From Collinsella tanakaei (lineage in GTDB: Bacteria > Actinomycetota > Coriobacteriia > Coriobacteriales > Coriobacteriaceae), in the NCBI RefSeq assembly GCF_016902615.1, contig NZ_JACJMB010000017.1:1-47785 (forward strand): 47,785 nt of DNA, given 5' to 3'. The notes beneath the pieces were generated by a model. It ran no database searches. It was not told the DNA's origin and saw nothing but the letters and a program-made list of their open reading frames with translations. The position numbers and the translations under genes were made by a program. The number at the start of each line of letters is the position of its first letter. Position 1 is the stretch's first letter. Below are positions 8,501 to 17,436 of the stretch, one piece after another.

Positions 8501-9436
8501 ATGAATCAGATTATTCTGGCATCGCACGGCGGGCTGGCAGCGGGAGCCCGCGACACGCTCGAGATGGTTCTCGGCAACGTGTCCAACGTCCACGTGGTTT
8601 CCTTGGCCCGCGACGACAAGGAGCCCATCACCAACGACGTGGAGAAGCTGATCGCCGGCTTCGCGCCCGACGATGCGGTGTACGTGTGCACCGACATGCT
8701 GGGCAGCAGCGTCAACAACTCGATGGTCGAGCTCATGAAGAAGAACGGGCGCATCACCGTCATCAGCGGTATGAACATGCCGCTCGTGCTCTCGCTCGCC
8801 ATCAGCCCCGAGCCCGTCACGGGCGCCGCGCTTCAGTCCCTCATCGCCGAGGCGCGCTCCGGTATGCGCAATTGCGCCTTGTCCGAGGAGCAGGAGCGCG
8901 CGCTCGCCGCGCCGGCGAAGAAGGGCAAGAAGGCCGCCGCGACGGCTGGCGCCGGCCCCGCGAACATCGTGCTTGTGCGCCTCGACTACCGCCTGCTGCA
9001 CGGCCAGGTCGTGTTCTCGTGGGTGAACTCCGTGGGCGCCCAACGCATCATCGTCGTCGATAACGCCGCTGCCACCGACGAGGTCAAGAAGGGCGCCCTC
9101 AGGCTCGCAAAGCCCTCCGGTGTGCGCCTGAACGTGTTCACGGTCGAGCGCGCGCTCGCCAAGATGGACAAGCTCAACACGCTCGGCGAGAACGTCATGT
9201 TCATCTTCGGCAACGTCCACGAGATGCTCGAGTTCTGCCAGTCCTACAAGTTCCCGACCATCAACTTCGGCGCCGCCGCGAACCATGACGGGGCGCACGC
9301 CGTGGGCGGCAAGGACTCCTCGGTCTTCCTGGATGCCGCCGAGTGCGCCGACGCGCAGAAGCTCCTCGACATGGGCATCACGATCTACGAGCAGCAGACC
9401 CCCACGCAGGCTCGTACGGATATCACCTCGTTCTAG
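8501..9436 (+). CDS. PTS mannose-family EIIAB component
   Basis: This cytoplasmic phosphotransfer protein of 311 aa is a ManX-like fusion. The EIIA domain (about 1-130) carries the phospho-accepting His in LASHGGLA (His9). An Ala/Lys-rich linker (about 141-156) leads to the EIIB domain, whose RLLHGQV supplies the second phospho-His (His167). Phosphate passes from HPr to IIA, to IIB, and then to the sugar entering through IIC/IID. The start follows AAAGGAGG closely. It is the first gene of the operon IIAB-IIC-IID-SIS behind the dyad promoter at 8445. The mannose family includes permeases for mannose, amino sugars and Amadori compounds (Gfr type), so family alone does not set the sugar. Confidence 0.95.
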   Translation: MNQIILASHGGLAAGARDTLEMVLGNVSNVHVVSLARDDKEPITNDVEKLIAGFAPDDAVYVCTDMLGSSVNNSMVELMKKNGRITVISGMNMPLVLSLAISPEPVTGAALQSLIAEARSGMRNCALSEEQERALAAPAKKGKKAAATAGAGPANIVLVRLDYRLLHGQVVFSWVNSVGAQRIIVVDNAAATDEVKKGALRLAKPSGVRLNVFTVERALAKMDKLNTLGENVMFIFGNVHEMLEFCQSYKFPTINFGAAANHDGAHAVGGKDSSVFLDAAECADAQKLLDMGITIYEQQTPTQARTDITSF

Positions 9437-9459
9437 TTTTGGCACGTCCCGTGCGGGCG

Positions 9460-9475
9460 GCGGCGACTTCGCCGC
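9460..9475 (+). other. Intercistronic hairpin between IIAB and IIC
   Basis: GCGGCG pairs with CGCCGC around ACTT. A wider arm pair GCGGGC (9453-9458) with GCCCGC (9497-9502) can enclose it. There is no T tract. Such a structure in the 102-base gap could protect or process the mRNA and set the IIAB to membrane-component ratio. Confidence 0.45.
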
Positions 9476-9538
9476 GCGGCCATTCCGCCGCATCTTGCCC
9501 GCAGGGTGCAGAGCATCCAACCAATGAAAGGAGAAGGT

Positions 9539-10339
9539 ATGGATACGCTCGTAAGCGCAGTCCTCGTCGGCCTCGTCGGCGTGTTCTGCATGCTCGATTC
9601 GCGCCTGCTCGGTCGTCTGAACTTCGAGCAGCCCCTGATCGGCGCCACGCTCGTCGGCGTGGTTCTGGGCGATGTGCCCACCGGCCTTGCGGTCGGCGCC
9701 GCGGTCGAGCTCGTCAGCATGGGTCTGGTGAGCGTCGGCGCGGCCGTGCCGCCCGACATGGTGCTCGGCGGCATCGTTGCCTCCGCGTTTGCCTGCCTGA
9801 CCGGCGCCTCCGCCGAGACGGCCATGACGATCGCCATCCCGGTCGCCGTCCTGGGCCAGCTCCTCGGCGTCGTGTTCCGCTCCATCATCGTGTTCTTGGG
9901 TCACATCGCCGATAGCGCGATCGAGGCGGGCCAGTTCAAGCGCGCCTACCACATGCACATCGTGTGGGGCACCGTCCTCTACTCGCTCATGTACTTCATC
10001 CCGATCTTCGTCGCCGTCTTCGCCGGTACCGACGTGGTTCAGGCGGTCGTCGATATGATCCCCGACTGGCTCACCAACGGCCTGAACGTCGCCTCCAAGA
10101 TCCTTACCGCCTACGGCTTGGCCCTGCTGCTGTCCATGATGATCAACAAGGGTATGACGGTCTTCCTCATCCTGGGCTTCATGCTCGCCTCCTACCTGGG
10201 GCTCTCCGTCATCGCGGTCTCCATCTTCGGCGTGATCCTGGCGGTCATCCTCATGGGCTTCAAGTTCGGTGGCGGCCAGCTTGCCGCGGCGGGTGCCGTC
10301 GACCCTGATTACGATCCGCTCGAAGACGACGATGAGTAA
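9539..10339 (+). CDS. PTS mannose-family EIIC component
   Basis: A 266-aa integral membrane component that forms the sugar pathway with IID. It is hydrophobic nearly throughout, and LGDVPTGLAVGAAVELVSMG matches the conserved ManY-type loop. The ATG at 9539 has AAAGGAGAAGG upstream; an earlier in-frame ATG at 9506 lacks a site. It ends in an acidic tail (DPLEDDDE), after which the IID ribosome site begins within the stop codon region, so the two are probably translationally coupled. Confidence 0.94.
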   Translation: MDTLVSAVLVGLVGVFCMLDSRLLGRLNFEQPLIGATLVGVVLGDVPTGLAVGAAVELVSMGLVSVGAAVPPDMVLGGIVASAFACLTGASAETAMTIAIPVAVLGQLLGVVFRSIIVFLGHIADSAIEAGQFKRAYHMHIVWGTVLYSLMYFIPIFVAVFAGTDVVQAVVDMIPDWLTNGLNVASKILTAYGLALLLSMMINKGMTVFLILGFMLASYLGLSVIAVSIFGVILAVILMGFKFGGGQLAAAGAVDPDYDPLEDDDE

Positions 10340-10352
10340 GGAGGAGATACCT

Positions 10353-11186
10353 GTGGCAACCACGAAGAAAGACGTTTCACTTCGTAAGAAGATCTGGCAG
10401 TTCTTCTGGCGCTCCTGGGCCATTCAGGATTCCTGGAACTACGAACGCCAGATGAACATGGGCTTCCTCTACGGCCTCGTGCCCACGCTCGACCGCTGCT
10501 ATCCGGATGAGTCCGACCCCAAGCAGCTTGAGCGCAAGAAGGAAGCGTACCGCCGCCATATGGCGTTCTACAACTGCACCCCGCAGACGAGCGCCTTCGT
10601 CCTCGGCCTTTCGGCCTCCATGGAGGAGAACTACGCTGAGGATCCCACGAGCATGGATCCCGATTCCATCAACGCGGTCAAGACCTCCCTCATGGGCCCG
10701 CTGTCCGGCGTCGGCGACTCGTTCTTCCAGGGCACCATCCGCGTCATCGCCTTCGGCCTGGGCGTCCAGCTCGCCCAGCAGGGCTCGGTGCTCGGCCCGG
10801 TGCTCGCGATGGTCATCTCCATCATCCCGTCGGTCCTCATCACCTGGTTCGCGGCCAAGCTCGGCTACCAGGGCGGCCATCAGTACCTGCAGAAGCTCCA
10901 GAGCGGCAACATGATGGACAAGGTCATGTACGTCTGCGGTATCGTCGGCCTCATGGCCGTGGGCGGCATGATCGCCACCCTGATCGGCGCCACGACCCCG
11001 GCCACCTTCTCCGACGGCACCCTCGTCATCCAGGACATCCTCGACTCCATCATGCCCCAGATGATCCCGCTGGCGCTTACCGGCATCATGTACTGGCTCA
11101 TCAAGCGCGGCGTCAAGACCGGTTGGCTGCTCGTCATCGCCATCGTCGGCGGCGTCATCCTCTCCGCGCTCGGCATCCTGGCCTAA
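10353..11186 (+). CDS. PTS mannose-family EIID component
   Basis: A 277-aa partner of IIC. The N-terminus has the family block RSWAIQDSWNYERQMNMGFLY; the middle holds SLMGPLSGVGDSFFQGTIR and the C-terminus is membrane-spanning. I chose the GTG at 10353 because AAGGAGG lies 8 bases before it. An ATG at 10332 overlapping the IIC stop is the alternative and would add seven residues. A GC-rich hairpin with a short T run follows before the SIS gene. Confidence 0.93.
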   Translation: MATTKKDVSLRKKIWQFFWRSWAIQDSWNYERQMNMGFLYGLVPTLDRCYPDESDPKQLERKKEAYRRHMAFYNCTPQTSAFVLGLSASMEENYAEDPTSMDPDSINAVKTSLMGPLSGVGDSFFQGTIRVIAFGLGVQLAQQGSVLGPVLAMVISIIPSVLITWFAAKLGYQGGHQYLQKLQSGNMMDKVMYVCGIVGLMAVGGMIATLIGATTPATFSDGTLVIQDILDSIMPQMIPLALTGIMYWLIKRGVKTGWLLVIAIVGGVILSALGILA

Positions 11187-11208
11187 AGCGAGACCCCCAC
11201 TTCCTGTT

Positions 11209-11251
11209 GCGCGGCGGCACGCCTGCACGCCGACGTCCGCCGCGCCCTTTT
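11209..11251 (+). terminator. Terminator or attenuator hairpin between IID and second SIS gene
   Basis: GCGCGGCGG (11209-11217) pairs perfectly with CCGCCGCGC (11237-11245), followed by CCTTTTC. No new promoter is evident before the SIS gene, so partial readthrough is likely and would lower deglycase expression relative to the transporter. Confidence 0.6.
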
Positions 11252-11316
11252 CACCCGTTGTTCGTGCGCCAGTCCGGCAATGTGACGGGCGCTCACAAAA
11301 GAAAGGAATGTTTTCC

Positions 11317-12300
11317 ATGTACGAGATCGACATGAACCTGCCCAAGGAGATCGTCGCCGACGTTCTCTCCAAGCACGACATCGACAGCGTCGCCTTCGTG
11401 GGCTGCGGTGCCTCCATGTCCGAGCTGTATCCTGCGAAGTACTTCCTCGCCAACAACACCCACAAGCTGAACGTGCAGATCTTCACCGCCAACGAGTTCA
11501 ACTACGACACCCCGAGCTGGCTCGGCCCCAACACGTTCGTGATCACCTGCTCGCTCGGCGGCAGCACGCCTGAGACGGTCGAGGCCAACAAGACCGCCAA
11601 GGCCGCCGGCGCCCCCGTGGTCGCCATCACCCACGCTGCCGGCTCCGCGCTCACCAAGGGCGTCGACCATGTGATCGTCCACGGCTTCGAGGCCAACTAC
11701 GCCGCCAAGACCGAGAAGATGGGCTACGCCATCGCCGTCGCGCTCGAGATCCTGCAGCAGACCGAGGGCTATGAGCACTACGACGAGATGCTCGAGGGCT
11801 TTGCGCACGTGTTCGAGTGCGCCGAGAACGCCGCCCAGTCGGTGGGCAAGGACGCAGAGGCTTGGGCCCAGGCTCACAAGGACGACGACTGCATCCACTT
11901 CCTCGCCTCCGGCGCGAGCGAGAAGGTCGCCTACTCCACCTCCCTGTTCCTCATGATGGAGATGCAGTGGATTAACTCCGGTAACTTCAACTCCGGCGAG
12001 TACTTCCACGGCCCGTTCGAGCTGACCGACGACAAGCACAACTTCGTGCTGTTCATGGCCGATGGCGCCACCCGTTCCATGGACGCCCGCGCCCTCACCT
12101 TCCTGCAGCGCTTCGACGCTCGCTACCTGGTGATCGACGCCAAGGACTTCGGTCTGTCCGGCTGCGTGCCCGCAAGCGTCGCCACCTACTTCAACCCGAT
12201 CGTGCACACCGCCGTCATGCGCGTGTACGCCGAGCACCTGGCCGACGCCCGCCAGCACCCGCTGACCAAGCGTCGCTACATGTGGAAGCTCACCTACTAA
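11317..12300 (+). CDS. SIS-domain sugar-phosphate deglycase, FrlB/FraB-like (second copy)
   Basis: The 327-aa protein is a diverged paralogue of the one at 6030, sharing the LQQTEGY-HYxEM segment, the FHGPFEL block and the RRYMWK ending. Glu215 and His231 are spaced 16 residues apart like the FraB/FrlB catalytic pair, and here the full NSGEYFHGP motif is kept. It is the last gene of the PTS operon, so it is the better candidate for acting on the compound the PTS phosphorylates, giving glucose 6-phosphate plus an amine. The ATG at 11317 is preferred over the one at 11308, which abuts the AAAGGA ribosome site. Classification among FrlB, GfrE/F and FraB needs phylogeny. Confidence 0.87.
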   Translation: MYEIDMNLPKEIVADVLSKHDIDSVAFVGCGASMSELYPAKYFLANNTHKLNVQIFTANEFNYDTPSWLGPNTFVITCSLGGSTPETVEANKTAKAAGAPVVAITHAAGSALTKGVDHVIVHGFEANYAAKTEKMGYAIAVALEILQQTEGYEHYDEMLEGFAHVFECAENAAQSVGKDAEAWAQAHKDDDCIHFLASGASEKVAYSTSLFLMMEMQWINSGNFNSGEYFHGPFELTDDKHNFVLFMADGATRSMDARALTFLQRFDARYLVIDAKDFGLSGCVPASVATYFNPIVHTAVMRVYAEHLADARQHPLTKRRYMWKLTY

Positions 12301-12344
12301 GGTATCGGGCAGATGCCTGCACAGCGACTCGACAGCTAGTGAGA

Positions 12345-12377
12345 GGGGGACGGGCCCGATCGGCCCGCCCCCTTTTT
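12345..12377 (+). terminator. Rho-independent terminator after the PTS/SIS operon
   Basis: A GGGGG-A-CGGGCC stem with one bulged A pairs with GGCCCGCCCCC, followed by TTTTT. It separates the operon from the HAD gene 17 bases downstream, which may be read by leakage. Confidence 0.85.
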
Positions 12378-12393
12378 CGATTGAGGAGGAACG

Positions 12394-13047
12394 ATGATCC
12401 GCGCGGTTCTCTTTGATATGGACGGGGTGCTCGTCGACACGGAATGGTTCTACAACCGTCGGCGCGTGGCATACCTCGAGACGAAGGGATTTACATTCGA
12501 CGAGATCCCCGACCTGTCGGGATCGAACGAGAAGGCCATCTGGGAGTATTTCGTGCCCGACGACCCGGTGCGGCGCGAGGAGCTTCGCCTGGGGTATTCC
12601 GCCTACCAGAAGGACCATCCCGTGCCCTACGAGGAGCTTTTGAACCGCGACGCCGCCCCGGTGATGCGCGCGCTGCACGAGCGGGGCGTGAAGCTCGCCA
12701 TCGCGAGCTCGTCGTACCGCGAGCTTATCGACGAGCTTGTGGACATCGCGGGCTTGGGCGACGTGCTCGACTTCACGATCAGCGGGCACGAATGCTCGGC
12801 GTTCAAGCCCGACCCGGAGATCTACGTGCGTGCGATGGAGGCGCTCGGCGTCGCGCCGGAGGAATCGCTGGTCATCGAGGACTCGCCGCTCGGTATCGAG
12901 GCGGGGCGCCGGGCGGGCGCGCGGGTGCTTGCGCTGCGGCCGCACGAGGGCGTGGTGCTCGATCAATCCGGTGCTGACCGAATAATCGGTTCGTTGACGG
13001 AGATTCTGGATGAGACCGAGGGGGCCCGGCTTTCGGAATACCGGTAA
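12394..13047 (+). CDS. HAD superfamily hydrolase, beta-phosphoglucomutase-like
   Basis: The 217-aa protein starts with the HAD nucleophile motif LFDMDGVLVD (Asp8 and Asp10) and a small helical cap. Later blocks are ASSS (motif II), FKPDPEIY (motif III lysine) and VIEDSPLGIEAG (motif IV). Such enzymes are small sugar-phosphate phosphatases or beta-phosphoglucomutases in the cytoplasm. The ribosome site is GAGGAGG. It sits between the PTS operon terminator and a GntR gene in the same direction, so a role in clearing a phosphorylated sugar from the same pathway is likely but unproven. Confidence 0.88.
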   Translation: MIRAVLFDMDGVLVDTEWFYNRRRVAYLETKGFTFDEIPDLSGSNEKAIWEYFVPDDPVRREELRLGYSAYQKDHPVPYEELLNRDAAPVMRALHERGVKLAIASSSYRELIDELVDIAGLGDVLDFTISGHECSAFKPDPEIYVRAMEALGVAPEESLVIEDSPLGIEAGRRAGARVLALRPHEGVVLDQSGADRIIGSLTEILDETEGARLSEYR

Positions 13048-13104
13048 CAGGGTATGATTAAAAATGCAATACACAGTTTTGTTCGATAGGATAGGACAAC
13101 CGCG

Positions 13105-13824
13105 TTGGCTGAACGAGTGACCCCGCTATACCAGCAGATCTTCGGGGAGATTAAAGCCGAGATCGACCGTGGCGACTACGCGCCGAAGGAGAAGATTCCG
13201 TCGGAGCCCGAGCTGTCGCAGAAATACGGCGTGAGCCGCATCACGGTCCGGCGCGCCATCGAGGAACTGTGTGCCGCGGGCTATCTCGTGAAACATCAAG
13301 GGCGCGGGACGTTCGTGAGCACGCCGCACATCAACCGGCACCTGCTGCAGACGGGTGTCGCGCAGAGCTTCACCCGGGTATGCGCCGAGGGCGGTATGCG
13401 CGCAGGCGCGCACGTGATCGACCGGCAGATCGTGCCGGCGCGCCCCGACGAGGCGGAGTTCTTCAGGCTCGACGCCGACGCGCTGCTGCTCTATATCCAG
13501 CGCGTGCGCACGGCCGACGGCCAGCCGATTTTCGAGGAGAACGTGTTTTTGCCCTACGAGGGCTACCAGGAGCTGCTGACGCGCTCGCTCGAGGACGTTT
13601 CGCTGTTCGAAACGATCACCGAGGTGGGCGGTAAGCGTCCGGTCCAGACGTCGTTTCGCACCGTGGAGGCCGTGCGCGCCACCTCCGAGCAGGCGAGCCG
13701 CCTGGCGATCACGACGAACGACCCGCTGCTGTTTTTGAACGTCGGGTTTGCCGATGAGCACGGCGATCCGGTGTGCTTCGGCCGCCAGTACTACGTGGGC
13801 AGCCGCTACCGGTTCGTGCTGTAG
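13105..13824 (+). CDS. GntR/UTRA transcriptional regulator (second)
   Basis: The 239-aa regulator has a winged helix at about 5-75 (PLYQQIFGEIKAEI, PSEPELSQKYGVSRITVRRAI, KHQGRGTFV) and a UTRA domain (about 90-235). The start is a TTG at 13105 after GGATAGGAC; a GTG five codons later is an alternative. It follows the HAD gene by 57 bases, a gap with AT-rich sequence and a TATGAT box. With another GntR/UTRA protein at the far end of the island, there are two candidate repressors for three operator-bearing promoters. Which controls which cannot be told from sequence. Confidence 0.92.
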   Translation: MAERVTPLYQQIFGEIKAEIDRGDYAPKEKIPSEPELSQKYGVSRITVRRAIEELCAAGYLVKHQGRGTFVSTPHINRHLLQTGVAQSFTRVCAEGGMRAGAHVIDRQIVPARPDEAEFFRLDADALLLYIQRVRTADGQPIFEENVFLPYEGYQELLTRSLEDVSLFETITEVGGKRPVQTSFRTVEAVRATSEQASRLAITTNDPLLFLNVGFADEHGDPVCFGRQYYVGSRYRFVL

Positions 13825-13925
13825 GCACCTTTTCTGGCGCGATCGATCGCTTTTGTTTGCGACATGGGGGACGTGCCGGGCAGGCGCCTGGTCGGGCGGC
13901 TGCCCGGCGGCGCTGCGCTGCCATG

Positions 13926-14062
13926 TATTTGCGGTATTGGGTTAGCAGCCGGGTGGGGCAGGCTCCCCACCCGGCTGACGAAGCGCGAAAGCCCTGATGG
14001 GAAAGCGCATCGCTGGCAGCTTTGATGCGCGATGCCGCAGCAGCCGCCTAATACTGGAAATG
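13926..14062 (+). repeat. About 136-bp inverted-repeat element, copy A
   Basis: Ends are imperfect inverses: the left end reads ATTTGCGGTATTGGG and the right end CCTAATACTGGAAAT. Internally a perfect 12-bp hairpin (13947-13958 with 13965-13976) is followed by GCGAAAGCCC and a GCGCATC/GATGCGC hairpin. Related copies are at 20074-20208 (same orientation) and 32878-33013 (inverted). The 311-base gap between the convergent gntR and YitT genes holds this element and nothing else recognised. Confidence 0.7.
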
Positions 14063-14135
14063 GGGAGCAGAGGTCGGTCGGGCAGCCTCCTCGGCGTGTT
14101 GGCCGTCCGGGGCGCGCGGGTCCGAACGGCGGGTT

Positions 14136-15131
14136 TTAACGCCCGTCGTCCTGCAGCAGTGCGCCGCGTTGGCGCATGGCCGAGGAGCGCGGCGACAGCT
14201 TGTCCGGGTCGGGCACGGCGGTGGGGACCGGCTCGTCCACGTGCCCGTGCCACCAGCCGCCGATGAAGTTGTCGGTATGGAAGATATTCACCACGACGTC
14301 GGGATCGATCGTGCGCATGAGGCGGATAACGTCTTCCGCCTCATAGGTCGAGACGACGGCGTGCAGCAGGTACATCTTTTCGCGGCTGTAGCCGCCGATG
14401 ATCTCGGCGCAGCTGATGCCGTGCTGGAAACTCTGGACGTAGGCGGTCATGATCTCGTCGGCATGGCGCGTCGTGACCTGCAGCGTCACGCGCTCGTAGC
14501 GGTGGTAGAAGCTGTCGATCGACTTGGTCGAGATGAACTGGAACACGATGGCGTAGGCGGCGTTGTCCCAGCCGAACATGGCGCCGAAGATCACGAGGAT
14601 CGCGCAGTTGCCGGCGAACACGAATCCCCAGATGGTCTTGCCGGTCCGGTTCGACACCAATAGCGCGATGAAGTCGGTGCCGCCGGTGGACGCGCCCGCC
14701 TTGAGCGCGAGCGCGATGGAGATGCCCGACAGGAAGCCGCCGAAGATCACGAGCATGATCTTGTCGTCGAGCAGGGGCTCGAAGTGGAAGATCTGCAGGA
14801 AGAGCGACGAGAGGACGACCTGCAGCATCGAGAAGACGACGAAGCGGTGGCTGATGGTTTTCCAGCACAGAAGCGCCACCGGGATGTTGAGCGCGAGCAT
14901 GCCGAGCGAGGTGTCGATGCGCACGCCTGCAAGCGACGTGATGCGGTCGACGAGCACGGCGATGCCCGTGAAGCCGCTGGGCAGCAGGTCGGCGGGGTTG
15001 ACGAACGCCTGGATGACAAAGGTCTGCAGCAGCGCCGACGCCGTGACGGCGACGGCGGTGATGATGCGGCGCACGACGGTGAGCCGCGCGAGCTCGAGCG
15101 CGCGATCTGAAAGGGTTCCGGTGGGATCCAC
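14136..15131 (-). CDS. YitT family membrane protein (second paralogue)
   Basis: This 331-aa protein has the same architecture as the gene at 3879: a five-segment membrane domain (FVIQAFVNPADLLPSGFTG, LALKAGASTGGTDFIALLVS) and a DUF2179 domain (YERVTLQVTT, TIDPDVVVNIFHTDNFIGG). Its polar C-terminal tail is shorter. AAGGAGG lies 10 bases before the ATG. It is divergent from recQ. The function of the family is unknown. Having two diverged copies about 10 kb apart suggests duplication followed by specialisation. Confidence 0.9.
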   Translation of the reverse strand: MDPTGTLSDRALELARLTVVRRIITAVAVTASALLQTFVIQAFVNPADLLPSGFTGIAVLVDRITSLAGVRIDTSLGMLALNIPVALLCWKTISHRFVVFSMLQVVLSSLFLQIFHFEPLLDDKIMLVIFGGFLSGISIALALKAGASTGGTDFIALLVSNRTGKTIWGFVFAGNCAILVIFGAMFGWDNAAYAIVFQFISTKSIDSFYHRYERVTLQVTTRHADEIMTAYVQSFQHGISCAEIIGGYSREKMYLLHAVVSTYEAEDVIRLMRTIDPDVVVNIFHTDNFIGGWWHGHVDEPVPTAVPDPDKLSPRSSAMRQRGALLQDDGR

Positions 15132-15167
15132 GGGGAGCCTCCTTGCCTGCAGGCGGGTGTTGCGCCG

Positions 15168-15278
15168 ATTCTAGCATGGGGCGCATCCGCTTCGAGAGCG
15201 GCTGCTCGCAGCCGATGCGCACCTGATGGGATTGTACCCACCGGACAATCGGGGCCTGTTGGGACAAAGGCGTATAAT
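15168..15278. promoter_or_regulatory. Divergent promoter region of YitT and recQ
   Basis: On the minus strand TGC-TAGAAT (extended -10, box at 15168-15173) would serve the YitT gene. On the plus strand TATAAT at 15273-15278 would serve recQ. Neither has a convincing -35, so the exact starts are uncertain. Confidence 0.4.
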
Positions 15279-15337
15279 CTGCCGCGATAACGGGGCCGAC
15301 GGACAGCGCGGCCATGCATGTGGGATGGGGGCGAGCG

Positions 15338-17356
15338 ATGGAGCAGGCGGATACGTTCGAGCGCACGATGGACGGCGCGCGCGAGGCGCTCTCGCGCTAT
15401 TTCGGCTACGATTCGTTCCGACCGGGGCAGGAGCGCCTCGTGCAGGCGATCATCTCGGGCCGCGATGCGCTCGGCGTCATGCCCACCGGCGCGGGCAAGT
15501 CGATCTGCTACCAGGTGCCCGCGCTCATGCTGCCGGGCATCACCTTCGTGGTGAGCCCGCTCGTCTCGCTGATGGGCGACCAGGTTCGCGCGCTCAAGGC
15601 AGCCGGCGCCCGCCCGAGCTATCTCAACTCGTCGCTGACCCCCGCCCAGCAGAACACTGTGCTCAAGCGTGCGCGCGAGGGTTGGTACCAGATCATGTAC
15701 GTGGCGCCCGAGCGCCTGCTCGAGCCGCGGTTTTTGAGCTTTGCGCAGGCAGCGGCGGCCGAGGGCGGCATCGGCGTGCCGCTCGTGGCGGTCGACGAGG
15801 CGCACTGCATCTCCCAGTGGGGCCAGGATTTCAGGCCCTCCTACCTCGATATCGCCGCCTTCATCGAGGCGCTGCCCTGCCGCCCCGTGGTCGCGGCCTT
15901 CACCGCGACGGCGACCGAGCGCGTGCGCGCCGATATCGTGCGCGCGCTGGGCCTGCGGCGGCCCGAGACCGTCGTGACCGGTTTCGACCGCGAGAACCTC
16001 TTTTTCAGTGTGGAGGAGATGGGTGATACGGCGAAGGCGGCCTGGATTCGCGATTACGCCCTCACGCATGCCGACGAGAGCGGCATCGTGTACTGCTCGA
16101 CGCGCAAGGCGGTCGACGAACTCTACCTCAAGCTTGCACACGCGCTCGAGCCGGTGGGCATCCACGTGGCGCGCTACCACGCGGGCATGTCGCAGCCCGA
16201 CCGCACCGAGAACCAGGTGGCCTTCATCAACGACGCGGCGCCCGTCATCGTCGCCACGAACGCGTTCGGCATGGGTATCGACAAGCCGAACGTGCGCTAT
16301 GTCATCCACAACAACGTGCCCGAGAGCATCGAGGCCTACTACCAGGAGGCGGGGCGCGCCGGCCGCGACGGCGACCCGGCTGCGTGCTATCTGCTCTGGA
16401 ACGGCAACGACTTCCGCCTGCGTCGCTATCTGATCGACCGCGAGTTCGAGGGGGCCGCGCGCGACCCCGAGGCGGCGGAGTTCGCCCGGCAGAACCGCTA
16501 TCGGCTGCTCAACGCCATGGAGGGCTACTGCCAGACGACGGGCTGCCTGCGCGGCTACATCCTGCGCTATTTCGGCGACGAGGGCGCGCTCGGCGTGGAG
16601 CGCGTGCCCGGCGAGGACGCCGAGGGCGGATGCGGCCGGTGCTCAAACTGCACGACGCCCTACGAGACCGAGGACGTCACCGACATCGCGCGCGCGGCGG
16701 TGCTGTTCGTGCGCGATTCCGGCGGCCGGTTCGGCCGGGCACTCGTGGCCGAGGCGCTTCACGGCGCGAACAACGAGCGCATCCGGAACTACCATCTGGA
16801 CGACGTGGCGGGTTACGGCTCGCTTTCCCACGAGCCGACCGGGCGCATCAAGGACGTGATCGGCCAGCTGATCGGCCGCGGGTACCTTGTCCAGTCGCAG
16901 GGGCAGTACCCGGTGGTGGGGCTCGGCCCGCATGCGGTCGAGGCGATTGCTGAGGCGCCCGACAGCCCGTTCGGGTTCACGATGAAGCGGCGGGCGTCGA
17001 AGGCGAGAGGCCGGGCGCGCGTCCAGCGAGCGGTCGATCTTCTGCGCGACGAGGCGGCGGGGATCGCACCGGCCCAGGCGGGCATGCCGACGACGCGCCG
17101 TCCGCATGTGGGCGACGATGCCGACCTGTTCGAGCGGCTGCGCGAGCTGCGTCGTGAGTTTGCGCTCGAGCGCCAGTGGGCGCCCTACATGATCTGCTCG
17201 GACAAGGCGCTGCGCGGCATGTGCCGTCAGCGGCCGGCGACGCGCGAGGAGCTGCTCGAGGTACCGGGCATCGGCGAGAAGAAGGTCGAGGACTTCGGCG
17301 ACGCATTCATCGCCGAGATCGCCCGCTTCGAGGAGGAGCGCGCGCCGGAGGCGTGA
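15338..17356 (+). CDS. recQ: ATP-dependent DNA helicase RecQ
   Basis: RecQ is a 3'-5' helicase acting in recombination and fork repair. In this 672-aa protein: the RecQ motif 0 FRPGQE; Walker A TGAGKS (Lys54); the DEAH box (Asp153) in [16 protein letters not shown]; motif [12 protein letters not shown]; a zinc subdomain with four cysteines ending CGRCSNC; a winged helix; and a C-terminal HRDC domain with [17 protein letters not shown]. The start at 15338 follows GGGGGCG; the open frame begins eight codons earlier. The family is normally 590-700 aa, so it is complete. Confidence 0.96.
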   Translation: MEQADTFERTMDGAREALSRYFGYDSFRPGQERLVQAIISGRDALGVMPTGAGKSICYQVPALMLPGITFVVSPLVSLMGDQVRALKAAGARPSYLNSSLTPAQQNTVLKRAREGWYQIMYVAPERLLEPRFLSFAQAAAAEGGIGVPLVAVDEAHCISQWGQDFRPSYLDIAAFIEALPCRPVVAAFTATATERVRADIVRALGLRRPETVVTGFDRENLFFSVEEMGDTAKAAWIRDYALTHADESGIVYCSTRKAVDELYLKLAHALEPVGIHVARYHAGMSQPDRTENQVAFINDAAPVIVATNAFGMGIDKPNVRYVIHNNVPESIEAYYQEAGRAGRDGDPAACYLLWNGNDFRLRRYLIDREFEGAARDPEAAEFARQNRYRLLNAMEGYCQTTGCLRGYILRYFGDEGALGVERVPGEDAEGGCGRCSNCTTPYETEDVTDIARAAVLFVRDSGGRFGRALVAEALHGANNERIRNYHLDDVAGYGSLSHEPTGRIKDVIGQLIGRGYLVQSQGQYPVVGLGPHAVEAIAEAPDSPFGFTMKRRASKARGRARVQRAVDLLRDEAAGIAPAQAGMPTTRRPHVGDDADLFERLRELRREFALERQWAPYMICSDKALRGMCRQRPATREELLEVPGIGEKKVEDFGDAFIAEIARFEEERAPEA

Positions 17357-17369
17357 TGCCTCCTTCCGG

Positions 17370-17400
17370 TTGCGCTCGCTACGTCGCATCACGCTACAAT
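17370..17400 (+). promoter_or_regulatory. Promoter of metAA
   Basis: TTGCGC (17370-17375) and TACAAT (17395-17400) are 19 bases apart. The box begins only 14 bases after the recQ stop. The -10 context CACGCTACAATG is shared with the glmM promoter at 28451. Confidence 0.5.
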
Positions 17401-17436
17401 GGATGGGCATCTGCCACCGTGCGAGGAGGGAAAGCC

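Noticed and set aside
13941-13980. Strong 12-bp hairpin read as a terminator of gntR
   Set aside because: No T tract follows on either strand, and it is an internal part of repeat copy A.
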